From NCBI GenBank assembly GCA_964507195.1, contig CAZDPA010000024.1:1-33886 (forward strand): a DNA stretch of 33,886 nucleotides, read 5' to 3'. The notes under the pieces are model-generated. The model worked only from the letters and a program-made list of their open reading frames with translations. It searched no databases and was not told the origin of the DNA. The translations under genes and the position numbers were made by a program. The DNA comes from Solimonas sp964507195 (GTDB lineage Bacteria > Pseudomonadota > Gammaproteobacteria > Nevskiales > Nevskiaceae). Positions 1 through 8,064 of the stretch are shown one piece after another. Within the stretch, counting starts at the first letter, position 1, and each line of letters starts with the position of its first letter.

Positions 1-65
1 AAAAGAACTTCTTCGAGACGCGCGTGACGGAGTATCAGACGGGTGGGGCGTTGAACTGGGATTAA
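1..65 (+). CDS. 3' end of an unidentified upstream gene (20 codons)
   Basis: Read from base 3, an open frame gives 20 codons ending in ...GGALNWD and a TAA at 63-65. This is only the C-terminus of a protein whose body lies left of the window, so I cannot name it. It matters because the Tn7-like operon starts just downstream, in the same orientation. Elements of this type that use a TnsD-like selector often insert just behind a conserved host gene and recognise its 3' end, so these codons are a candidate attachment region. That role is inference. The frame is supported only by the absence of stops and the terminator that follows. Confidence 0.5.
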   Translation, partial: KNFFETRVTEYQTGGALNWD

Positions 66-74
66 ACCCCCGCC

Positions 75-299
75 CGTAGCGCGCCAGAAAAAGTGAGATC
101 TTCGCCAGCTAATCTCACCAAAGGCCCCCAGACATCTGGGGGCCTTTTGTTTTTGCTCTGAAAAATAATTTGTCGAGCGCGTCGATAAGGCACAAAATCT
201 CAGCAATTCAGGCGAACGCTGTGAGATCGAGTTGGCGAAGATTCACATAAGTCGTTGCTCTATATAAGTTCTCGATCTCACTTTTTCTGGCGCGCTACG
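75..299. repeat. Perfect 26-bp inverted repeat with a cluster of GTGAGAT motifs
   Basis: Positions 75-100 and 274-299 are perfect reverse complements (outer end CGTAGCGCGCCAG, inner end GTGAGATC). Inside them, 94-118 and 221-246 form a second, imperfect inverted pair sharing GTGAGAT and TTGGCGAAGAT-like cores. The heptamer GTGAGAT, or a one-base variant, occurs five times in about 200 bp on the two strands (94, 112, 197, 221, 275). Clustered short repeats next to tnsA are what TnsB-bound transposon ends look like, but here the sites are in both orientations and the 26-bp arms lie on both sides of a terminator. A small MITE-like insertion of 225 bp is the main alternative; the flanks are CCCGCC and CCCACC. 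Confidence 0.7.
120..155 (+). terminator. Strong rho-independent terminator
   Basis: The arms AAAGGCCCCCAGA (120-132) and TCTGGGGGCCTTT (135-147) form a 13-bp stem that is GC-rich in the middle. It is followed by a T-rich tract to 155. The A-run before the stem would let it work on both strands. It ends the gene whose stop is at 65 and insulates the transposition operon from it. Confidence 0.9.
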
Positions 300-389
300 C
301 CCACCTCTTGCTCCGTTCGCGGGGACTCTTAGTTAGCGATCACTTGACCGTTCCTGCCGAGTTGCGCCCGAAGCCTTGATTAAAAATCT
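171..389. other. Gene-free leader between the terminator and the tnsA upstream repeats
   Basis: No credible ORF is visible. A TGT trinucleotide begins at 171 (TGTCGAGCGCG), right after the AT-rich stretch that follows the terminator. Tn7-family ends usually begin with 5'-TGT, so this is a candidate transposon boundary, but without the opposite end it cannot be fixed. The right arm of the 26-bp inverted repeat falls inside this stretch (274-299). Confidence 0.35.
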
Positions 390-511
390 ATGGAGTGGTG
401 TTTCCACATCCAGCTATTCGAGATTCGATTCAAATCGGAAACAGCGTGCATTCACGCCCGCCTCGGAGGCATGAAAACAGCCGAATGGAGTGGCGTTTCC
501 ACATCCAACTA
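390..511 (+). promoter_or_regulatory. Two 27-bp direct repeats upstream of tnsA
   Basis: Positions 390-416 and 485-511 match at 25 of 27 bases, 95 bp apart. The core is GGAGTGG, five bases, then CCACATCC, so each copy is itself close to a palindrome. The second copy ends about 70 bp before the tnsA start. Sites like these could be operators for control of the transposition operon or transposase-binding sites; the sequence does not decide which. The 68-aa ORF over this stretch has no sign of being a gene. Confidence 0.55.
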
Positions 512-583
512 CCCCGCGATAGCTCAAAGGAAACGACGAGCTAACGACCCCGGGGGTCTGCAGACAGCCTTTAGGCTACCTGC

Positions 584-1522
584 ATGGAAACCGTAACCAA
601 CCAGCCAACTGATGTGACGAGCGATACCGGCTCGGGTGCTAGTCGCCTGAACACCGCGGCACAGCTCGTCAAACCTCTTACGCGCCCAGCAAACCTTCCG
701 CAGGTAAAGCCTCGATCTCGATCGCACCTGAGTCTCACGATCGATGGCCAAGCTCGCGACATTGATCCCAGAACTCTACCTGGTCCGCTACCGCAAACGC
801 GCATCGTCGCGGTGGAACTACCAGGAGACCTGAAACCAAGACCCGTAGAGAAAGCCCGCGACTTTCTCAGTGCCCTCGCCGTTGCCATCGCGAGCCAGCC
901 TTCTCTCTGCGGAACTATTAAAGGCATCCATCATCTGCGCAAGGGAGCAACCGGGCGACGCATCGTCTATTTCCCGTCAATGAAGAATGACGCCCAGATG
1001 CAGGGTAACCGGCTATTGGAATGGCATGGCATGGACATGGAGCAGGAGGCGGCCGTCGAACGCTACCGATGCAAGCCCATTCGAATTCACTTTATCGACT
1101 GGCACTACGTGCCGGACATTCTCACGCTTAGTCGCGATGGAACTTTTGGTGTTCGCGCAATCACGCTGAGTGGAAAGCTCGAGAATACCGAACGCTTGGC
1201 ACTTCTGGCTGTAGTGGGCCTATCGCTCAACAGATTCGGCGTTCCATTCGAGGTTCGAACGGAGCAGCACACCGCGCTGCCTTCTGAGGAGCGCCGAATG
1301 ATTTATCTAAGGATGATCAAGTCCCAGAGAATCGGGCTTCTGTTAGAAGCGTGCCAAGACGCATTCAAAGACGTCGACGCTTGGCGTCTGAGCGATCTGA
1401 GGCGCCACATCCGCGTTCTCGGATTCCCCGAGGGGAGCATCGAACGCTTGCTCTGGGAGAGGCTGCTGCTCGCGAATGGCAGCATTGCCCAGCCCGATAA
1501 AGTCCTCTTGAGGATGGCGTGA
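584..1522 (+). CDS. tnsA: TnsA-like transposition endonuclease with a degenerate active site
   Basis: 312 aa, first gene of the transposition operon. Residues about 126-193 follow the TnsA core: IVYFPSMKN, then RLLEWH with Glu146, a hydrophobic segment ending in KPIRIHF, then YVPDIL with Asp178. In Tn7 TnsA this core continues to a Gln/Glu-x-Lys that completes the nuclease triad. Here the matching segment reads FGVRAI (188-193), so neither the acidic/amide residue nor the lysine is present. A family member would cut the 5' ends of the transposon and bind TnsC through its C-terminal domain. This one probably keeps the structural role and may not cut. The stop overlaps the tnsB start as TGATG. 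The N-terminal 120 residues are not recognised. The assignment rests on motif pattern and gene order. Confidence 0.7.
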   Translation: METVTNQPTDVTSDTGSGASRLNTAAQLVKPLTRPANLPQVKPRSRSHLSLTIDGQARDIDPRTLPGPLPQTRIVAVELPGDLKPRPVEKARDFLSALAVAIASQPSLCGTIKGIHHLRKGATGRRIVYFPSMKNDAQMQGNRLLEWHGMDMEQEAAVERYRCKPIRIHFIDWHYVPDILTLSRDGTFGVRAITLSGKLENTERLALLAVVGLSLNRFGVPFEVRTEQHTALPSEERRMIYLRMIKSQRIGLLLEACQDAFKDVDAWRLSDLRRHIRVLGFPEGSIERLLWERLLLANGSIAQPDKVLLRMA

Positions 1523-3696
1523 TGGAGACCGTGACGGAACCCTGCTTTGGTACACGGTTCGAATTCGAGAAGTCGGAATTCGAAATCTGCCATGTCACCC
1601 ATGAGTTAATCCGATACGCCGCCTGCGCCGGCGGCAGGCAATACTTCATGCGGATGGAGGACTGGCGCCTCTACCTGCACGCGCACCGAATCTCGGTGAC
1701 GTACGAGCCCCTGCGCGTAACCCCCACCAGAATTCCTAACAGTTTAGCCACGCCCAGCGAAGCCATTTTTCGAGACCGCTGGCAAAGCTACGTATACGGC
1801 CTGATCAATACATTCGGCTGGGTATGGCCTTCGAAGCAGGAAGTAAGCGACGCGGCAACCAAGCTTGCGAAAAAGATTAGCGACTCAAAGTCTCCTGGCT
1901 ATTCGACACTCTGCCGGTGGAGGAAGGACGCGGCACGCGATGGGTTATCAACCGATAGCGGAATGCCTTCTTTTGCCGACCGCGGAAGCAAGTCTCCTTA
2001 CTCAAAACTTGAGAAGCGCTGGCTCGAACGAGAAGCTCTCGCGACGATCAAAGAGGATAAGCGCATCAGCATCCGCAACCTCCGCAATGCTCTGCTCGGA
2101 AAGCACCTGTCGGCAAAGAACGACCGGTTCAAATCCGTCCCCTTTCCGTCGGAGCGCACCCTCTGCCGAATCGTCGAATTGATCGACGAGTACGAGTTGG
2201 TAAAGGCCCGCTACGGCAAGAAGGAAGCTGATAGGAGATTCCGCTCAGCCGGAAAATCCTTTGAGGCCGACCGATTCCTCGAACTCGTCTTCGGCGACGG
2301 GCATTACCTCGACGTCCTGTTGGTACCGTCGAATGAAGCTGGAGAAATCGACATCGCCATGCTGGAGGTCGAAGGAGCTTACTACCGACCGTGCCTAACC
2401 AAGTTCATTGACTGCGCTTCACGGCTCAACTTTCCGGGATGCGTGACTTCCATTCCTTTCTGCACGACTACGGCCCTCATGGCGCTGAAGACCATGGTAG
2501 TGGTCGACGCCGATCATCCACGCGGCGTTCCCAGCAGACTGGTCCTCGACAACGGCTCGGACTACATCTCCGATGGAATGAAGAGAGCAATATCTTTGCT
2601 GAGGTTTGCATTCGAGTTCGCCGAGGGGGGCTATCCCGACGCGAAGGCAATCATGGAACGGTACTTTCGAGAGCTGACCCGGTTTATCCATTCTTTACCC
2701 GGGACCACGTTTTCCAATCCGAAGGATAAAGGGGACTACGATTCGGGGCGCTGCGCAATTCTGACACTGCCACAACTCACCAAAGCAATCACCGACTTTG
2801 AGGCCATCCTTAACGACGAAATTCATGGCTCGACACGCCGTTCTCCACGTCGATATGCGCTCGAAGGCGCTGAGGCAATGCCGCCGAGAACGATCCTGCC
2901 CAATGAGGCCGACCATATCTTTAGGGTTCCTCATCTCCTCACGATCGTCAAAGGGCGCGTGAAGCACAAGGAAATGAATTGGCACTCGCCGGCGCTGGCC
3001 ACATACGAGCAGAAAGAACGCAATCACGGGCGGACGCCGAAGGTCGTCTGCCTGATCAACGAATGTGATCTGAGCAATGTTCTGGTTGAACTGAAGGATT
3101 CTGCTCGCACAGTCGTTAAGGCAGTCAACACGCGGCCGCGTTTCAGCAACGGCCTCTCGATGTGGGAACTGAACCTGATCCGCGAGCGCATGGCCGAAGC
3201 CGAGAAGCGCGATATCGCCGCGCTGGGAGAGAACGAGCTGATTCTCCGTAGGCATGCACTCAACCTCTGGCTGCGCGAGGAGGCAAAGAAGAATCGCCGC
3301 GCGGTGAGGAGTGTTCAGAGGCAGGCGGAACTTCGTGCTCGCGCTGCGGCGGATTCTGCTTCGGACGATCTTGATCCTACCCCTGATCTCGGCGCCATCG
3401 ACCAGATGCCCGATGTGCTGCCACCGGCGCCAGACAGCTCTAACGGTGCAACAGATCTCCGCAGCGAGCATTCCGATGCGAAGCCAGATCCCGAGGGCGT
3501 TGCTCCGATTCCCAAAGAGGTGGAAAAGCCCTCCGATCCTGCGATAGCGCCGGCCAGTGCAGACCGCGCCCCTCAGGCCACTCCTCCTCCTGTTTCGAGG
3601 CCCGCTTCTGTCATCGATGCGTTCCTCAACCTTAGCGACGAACCGATTCAGCCATTTCCTTCCCGCCGCCGTCAGACCGACATCCTCAAAAAATGA
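1522..3696 (+). CDS. tnsB: TnsB/TniA-like DDE transposase
   Basis: 724 aa from ATG 1522 (a GTG one codon earlier is possible). This is the strand-transfer enzyme of Tn7-like elements; it cuts the 3' ends and joins them to the target. An N-terminal DNA-binding part (to about residue 230) precedes the rve/RNase-H fold. The catalytic acids are visible as Asp259 (VFGDGHYLDV), Asp343 (LVLDNG) and Glu379 (AIMERYFREL). A Mu-type C-terminal domain follows, then a Pro/Ala/Ser/Asp-rich tail from about 610 that is expected to be flexible and to contact the TnsC ATPase. Length resembles Tn7 TnsB (about 700 aa) more than TniA (about 560). The start overlaps the tnsA stop and the end overlaps the tnsC start (ATGA), which indicates translational coupling. 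All key residues are present. Confidence 0.93.
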   Translation: METVTEPCFGTRFEFEKSEFEICHVTHELIRYAACAGGRQYFMRMEDWRLYLHAHRISVTYEPLRVTPTRIPNSLATPSEAIFRDRWQSYVYGLINTFGWVWPSKQEVSDAATKLAKKISDSKSPGYSTLCRWRKDAARDGLSTDSGMPSFADRGSKSPYSKLEKRWLEREALATIKEDKRISIRNLRNALLGKHLSAKNDRFKSVPFPSERTLCRIVELIDEYELVKARYGKKEADRRFRSAGKSFEADRFLELVFGDGHYLDVLLVPSNEAGEIDIAMLEVEGAYYRPCLTKFIDCASRLNFPGCVTSIPFCTTTALMALKTMVVVDADHPRGVPSRLVLDNGSDYISDGMKRAISLLRFAFEFAEGGYPDAKAIMERYFRELTRFIHSLPGTTFSNPKDKGDYDSGRCAILTLPQLTKAITDFEAILNDEIHGSTRRSPRRYALEGAEAMPPRTILPNEADHIFRVPHLLTIVKGRVKHKEMNWHSPALATYEQKERNHGRTPKVVCLINECDLSNVLVELKDSARTVVKAVNTRPRFSNGLSMWELNLIRERMAEAEKRDIAALGENELILRRHALNLWLREEAKKNRRAVRSVQRQAELRARAAADSASDDLDPTPDLGAIDQMPDVLPPAPDSSNGATDLRSEHSDAKPDPEGVAPIPKEVEKPSDPAIAPASADRAPQATPPPVSRPASVIDAFLNLSDEPIQPFPSRRRQTDILKK

Positions 3697-4634
3697 ACGA
3701 CATCTACCAACGTGCCGCCGCTGTTCACGAGATTCAGGTTGACCATCGAGCATTTACTGACGTCATCGAAGGCGTTCGGGAAGCAGTATTGCTCTCAGCC
3801 TATACCCCTATCGTTGAATGCGTCCTCCTCGTGGGAGACCCTGGCACTGGCAAGACCAGCGTCTGCGCTTCTCTGCTCGAGGCCTACAGCCAAACGAGCG
3901 GGCGCACGACCGCATACGTTACGTCGCGTGTCGGCGCGATATACGTCGAGATCCCTTCTCCGGCAACGATCGATGGCATCGCATCGGTGATTCTTAAGGC
4001 CATGAATGACCCGTTTCCGAATTCGGGGTCGCCGATGGCCAGGACCGAGCGCATCGTGCAGCTGGTGAACAAGAGCGGAACCCAGCTGGTCATACTTGAC
4101 GAGTTCCACAACCTCTTTAGTCTCGAACACCCCAAGCGGTCACAAAGCGTTTGTGACTGGTTGCGCGGTCTCATCAACAATCTGCGGGCGACGCTGGTTC
4201 TTGTAGGTACTCCTAACTGCACCGCCTTAGTCGACGGTGATCGGCAGCTTGGACATCGCTTTACCTATCGCTTCGCTTTGAGTGATATCCCTGTTATTGA
4301 TGGCGAGGTCGCCGCGCTTCAGAAGTACCTGTCGACATTCAGCGGCCTCGTTCCTCAATACACCGGCGTGAAAAGCTGCCCATTGTTCGCGGAGAAGCTT
4401 CTTGCGCTTCGGATGCTCGCCGTGACCGGCGCCAATCCTCGCGCGATCTCGCACATGTATAAGTTTGCGGTCCTCGCCGCGCTGAAGTTGAAAGGGTTTG
4501 ATGGTCATCTCACTCTTGATCACTTTCGGACGGCAGCTTACAACCCGTACTTCGATAAGCTCCGTCTGGTCACGCAGAATCCGTTCGAACTGGAGGATTC
4601 CGCTCTACGCCAACAGCTTGCAGGGAAGATCTAG
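3693..4634 (+). CDS. tnsC: TnsC/TniB-like AAA+ target-regulator ATPase
   Basis: 313 aa. Walker A is GDPGTGKTS at 48-56 and Walker B is LVILDE at 132-137, followed by FHNLF. The family forms an ATP-dependent filament on target DNA and bridges the TniQ/TnsD target selector to the transposase. The size matches TniB of Tn402/Tn5053 (about 300 aa) rather than Tn7 TnsC (about 555 aa), so the long C-terminal TnsA-binding extension of Tn7 TnsC is absent. That fits with a TnsA-like partner of doubtful activity. Its ATG overlaps the tnsB stop as ATGA. The first gene after it starts 8 bp downstream, behind an AGGAG site. Confidence 0.92.
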   Translation: MNDIYQRAAAVHEIQVDHRAFTDVIEGVREAVLLSAYTPIVECVLLVGDPGTGKTSVCASLLEAYSQTSGRTTAYVTSRVGAIYVEIPSPATIDGIASVILKAMNDPFPNSGSPMARTERIVQLVNKSGTQLVILDEFHNLFSLEHPKRSQSVCDWLRGLINNLRATLVLVGTPNCTALVDGDRQLGHRFTYRFALSDIPVIDGEVAALQKYLSTFSGLVPQYTGVKSCPLFAEKLLALRMLAVTGANPRAISHMYKFAVLAALKLKGFDGHLTLDHFRTAAYNPYFDKLRLVTQNPFELEDSALRQQLAGKI

Positions 4635-4642
4635 GAGCCTGT

Positions 4643-6659
4643 ATGGCGAAGCTTCCTTTCTGCCCCATCCCACTTCCCGGCGAAGCCCCGGCGGCGCTGA
4701 TTTTTCGTGCCGGGCAGGCGAATGGCTGGCGTCCACACCTGCTCGCGTCACGCTATCTTGATCAGCCTGACGTTGACCTCGCTTACGCGATTACCCGGCA
4801 ATCCGCTTTCAACAGCATTGTGGATGAGATGGGCATCGAGAGTGCTGGCGACTTGGCATATGCGGCACTGCGGCCCACGGAACAGTCGCCAGTGCGGTGG
4901 AGAGGACTGACCGTGCCGAGGTCAGCGATCCGCCTGGCGACCTGCGCTATCTGTCCGGCATGTCTTTCAGAGGACGAGGAGCCTTACGGGCGATCAACTT
5001 GGGATTTGGAGCTCATCCAAAGCTGCTCTCAACACAAGGTCCAACTGGTTACCAATTGCGGCGGATGCGGCGAGGCAATAACGTGGAGGCGCCGGAAGCT
5101 CTGCGAATGCAACTGCGGCTACGACTATAGGCTTTCCCGTCGCACGCCTTCTCGGGCAATCGAGGTAACGCTGGTCGAGGAGGCGGTCGGGCAGCAAGAT
5201 GGCACTCTTCTCCACGCGGCATGCGCTTTGAGCACAGTTATCTCGCGACTCAAGGAAGCAGGGGCCACTGATGCGGGAACACTCGATGAGCGTATGGCGC
5301 TTCTCAATGACGCCGTACGCGCACCTGATACTTTCGCCGCCCACCTGATTCCGCGCTCAACATTCCGGCATTCGGCCGCTACTANNNNNNNNNNGCGGCC
5401 CGATCCTTCGAGCACTGGACGAAGCGGGGTGCGGGGCAATTGGTGGGGCGTGGGGCTCTGAGCTTTCGCGCCGAGTGTCCACCGATGAAGCATCTCGGAT
5501 CGTGGGCTCGTATCGTATTACGTCCCGATTAATTGAGGCTGGCATTTTGCCCCGCCCGGAATCATCTGGGTCGAAAAATACGTCCATTCGGCTGCAGGAT
5601 CTGAGTGATGTCATGGTTGCGCTCCTGCCGCGGCCGATAGATGGGCCGCCGCGCCGAATGCGCCGAATCCAAGGGCAAGACTCGGCTGCAGCCATAGCCA
5701 ACATTCTCACTGACTCGTCGCGCGGTGGTGGATACCGCCTTAGCAGCGGCCTCGCCTCCCTGAAGGTCGAATCACCTCCCAAAGAAAATCTGAAGGAATC
5801 AGCGTGCTCCCTTAGTGGCGTGGCGGAGTGGTCCGAGGTTCATCCGGAGTACATCCGCTTCTTGTGCAAGGTCGGCTTTCTTTCGTACAGGCGCGGAAAT
5901 TACAACAGCATTGTGATCGAGCGTACTGATGCCGAGAGCTTCACCGAGGCATATGTCTTTGTTGGACCGCTTGCACGCGCTCTTGATTGTAGTTCGACCA
6001 ATCTGGCCGAGAAACTGCAAGCACTGGGTATCCACGCGGTCTCGGGGCCATCTGTGGACGGAGGCCTTTGTTACCTTTTCAGGCGAGCCGATCTCCAGGG
6101 GATTGAGGCAGAGGAGCTTCGCTCCATGAAGGACTACCCGACGCGCACAGGGCGCAAGCTTAAGGATCAACCAAAGCCCGAAATGCAAGGTATTACCTTT
6201 GGTGCCGCCGCGATGAATCTCCGCACCACGGCTGGCGCGATTATTCGCCTAGTGTCCAAAGGCATCCTCAAGCGAGCGCCCGGCCGCTCAAGAGAGCAAA
6301 GGATTGATGCAGAGAGCCTTCATAATCTCACCGCGACGTTGGCAGATCCTCAGTACGTGTCCGAATCTGACGCGGCGGCCCGCCTGAAGGAAACCAAGCA
6401 GCAGCTGAGGCGCCGTTGGATCGACACAGGCCTATTGCATGTTCGAGACCTTGTCCTTGTGCGGCAATGCTCTGTCGCCCAGTTGGAGCAGATTGTTCAG
6501 TTGAAGAAGAAATACGCTCTGAACTCCGACCTCGCTCGCGAAGCTGGTGTGATCCGGTCCCATTTCGTAAATCAAGCTCGTATAGGTCGGCATCCGTCCC
6601 CACGGAAGATCGCAGGCGAGACTGCTTCGATTCTGCTATTCCCCAAGACTCAGACGTAA
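4643..6659 (+). CDS. tniQ: TniQ/TnsD-like target selector with tandem HTH C-terminus (split by assembly gap)
   Basis: The start is ATG 4643 behind AGGAG. The first part (247 codons, to 5384) has the TniQ head: an ICPACL motif, a tryptophan-rich stretch, Cys-x8-His-type spacing, then CGGC and a CxC, which together give zinc-binding ligands. After the N run the frame changes but the protein clearly continues from 5397 (420 more codons to the TAA), so this is one gene of at least 667 residues. A gap length divisible by three would restore it. The C-terminal part holds five clear units and a sixth partial one, each of the form Ala/helix, turn, helix ending in Gly-[IFL]-[LH]: about 5475-5624, 5805-5954, 5952-6110, 6189-6344, 6351-6506 and 6510-6638. 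TniQ proteins are about 400 aa and TnsD about 500, so this is long. It should bind target DNA and recruit TnsC. Confidence 0.85.
5385..5394. other. Assembly gap (10 N)
   Basis: Ten N bases fall inside tniQ. The reading frame before the gap (codon starts at positions with remainder 2 modulo 3) and after it (remainder 0) agree only if the real gap length is a multiple of three. The number 10 is therefore probably a placeholder. Confidence 0.98.
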
Positions 6660-6843
6660 CGAATTAGCATTCTGGACGCGGGAGTTTGCACATCAGATCG
6701 CACCAAGAACGGAGAGATGTCTCCCACAACATCAGCCGCTAGGAGCAAACGATCCAGCTCTCGGGCTCGCTCCAGATGTGCTCGTCTTTATAGCTAGCCC
6801 CCTTTTATGTGAGGTACGGCCTACTGCACTGGCGTAAGGACGG

Positions 6844-7912
6844 CTATCGAGGGCGCCATCTGTCCTCTCCGCGTGCGAGCTTCGTCGCGATCTTGGGAGC
6901 CAGCGCGTGGAAGTACCGCACGAGCATGCTCATCGTCTTGTGCCCGCTGATGTACATGATCTCTGGCAGGCTCAGGCCGTAGACGTCTGCATTCTCGATC
7001 AGCTGGCTGATGGCCTCGTGCCGAAGATCGTGAAACCGCAGATTCGGAATCTTCGAGCGCCGAACGACGCGGTTCCAGGCATTCCGGATGCTCTCCGAAT
7101 CAGCACCCCAAACACTGCCGTGACTTGCCGCCCCCCCTCTTGATAAGGATCTCGACCGCCGACGGCTTGAGGGGTACGTTGCGACAGCTCCCATTCTTCG
7201 TATCGCGCAGAAGGATCGTGCGGCGCTCGAAGTCGACATGCGCCCAATCGATGCCGGCGATCTTTCCCAAGCGCATTGCGCTTTCAAGCGCGAACTCGAT
7301 GACCAGTGAGATCGGCACCTTGGACGACGGCGACCGTTCGTATTCTCGAGCTGCAGCAAGCAAGTGCTCCCGCTCCTCCTCCGTGACCCTCCGCACGCGG
7401 CCGCTCGCGGGCCGGGGGCGCAATCCCTTCGCGATGGGGTTCTGGAGCGTTTCGTAGCCCCACTCGAGACGCGCCTTGTTAAACACGTCGCTCATCAGGC
7501 AGAGTTCCTTGCGGACCGTCGTCGGACTGGTCGTTCCGGCTGTACGGATCTCTTTGCCCCCGCGAAGTACTCGAGTGCCCCGTGTGCCTTGCCGATGATC
7601 ACGGTAGGCCGCGATGTGCCGGGGGCGCACATCCTCAAGGTGCATTTGCATCAAGGGCGCGGCATGGCGCCTGAGCACGTTGAGTACAGATCGTTCCTCC
7701 CGGACTCCCTTCTTTCGTGGAGTAATCAGCCGCTCGTAGCGATCGAGTGCGTCGCCAAGGCGGATCGAATGGATGGGATCATTGAGGCGGCCAAGCATCG
7801 CAAAGGCGTCGATCTGACCGGCTCCGTGATTTCCTGGCGGACTGATATTCTTGGGCTTCTGCACCTGCAGTCTCCTGTTGGGATTCGACTCCCAATCAGG
7901 AAAACCCGGCAT
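6844..7912 (-). pseudogene. Tyrosine recombinase/integrase, frameshifted
   Basis: Two overlapping minus-strand frames make one phage-type integrase. The upstream frame (7912 to about 7130) has the SAM-like core-binding domain and the first catalytic Arg in SAMRLGKIAGIDW, with the beta-hairpin Lys in DTKNG. The downstream frame (about 7130 to 6844) has HDLRH, SGHKT and the nucleophile in RYFH. The frame changes at a run of seven C (7131-7137), so either the gene is broken or the run is miscounted. The N-terminal arm-binding domain also looks incomplete. The enzyme would catalyse site-specific integration of a genomic island. It lies convergent to tniQ and belongs to a different type of mobile element from the Tn7-like operon. 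Intact catalytic residues suggest recent inactivation. Confidence 0.85.
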
Positions 7913-8064
7913 CCAAGTCCGGCAAATCGGTCAGTTCATTCCAGTCGATCCCCCCTCAAAGCAAATGAGCGTGTTCGCATTCTGCGCGATGCAAATCGAT
8001 CACCAACTGATTCGCAAGGCCGTTACTAGGGCCACGGCAAATCGGCAGGTCCGGAAAGACCTAT

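Noticed and set aside
171..173. TGT at 171 as a proven transposon end
   Set aside because: Attractive because Tn7-like ends begin TGT, but no matching opposite end or 5-bp duplication was found; kept only as a possibility.
390..511. CRISPR-like repeat pair next to a Tn7-like operon
   Set aside because: Only two copies, 68 bp apart between ends, no third unit and no cas genes in the window. A protein-binding repeat is simpler.
390..596. 68-aa ORF upstream of tnsA
   Set aside because: It runs through the direct repeats and has no ribosome site or protein-like composition.
584..6659. CRISPR-associated transposon
   Set aside because: No Cas effector, no crRNA array. The long TniQ with HTH units fits a protein-directed target choice.
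6660..6843. Stretch between tniQ and the integrase as an att site or RNA gene
   Set aside because: No clear hairpin, repeat or ORF was seen in it.
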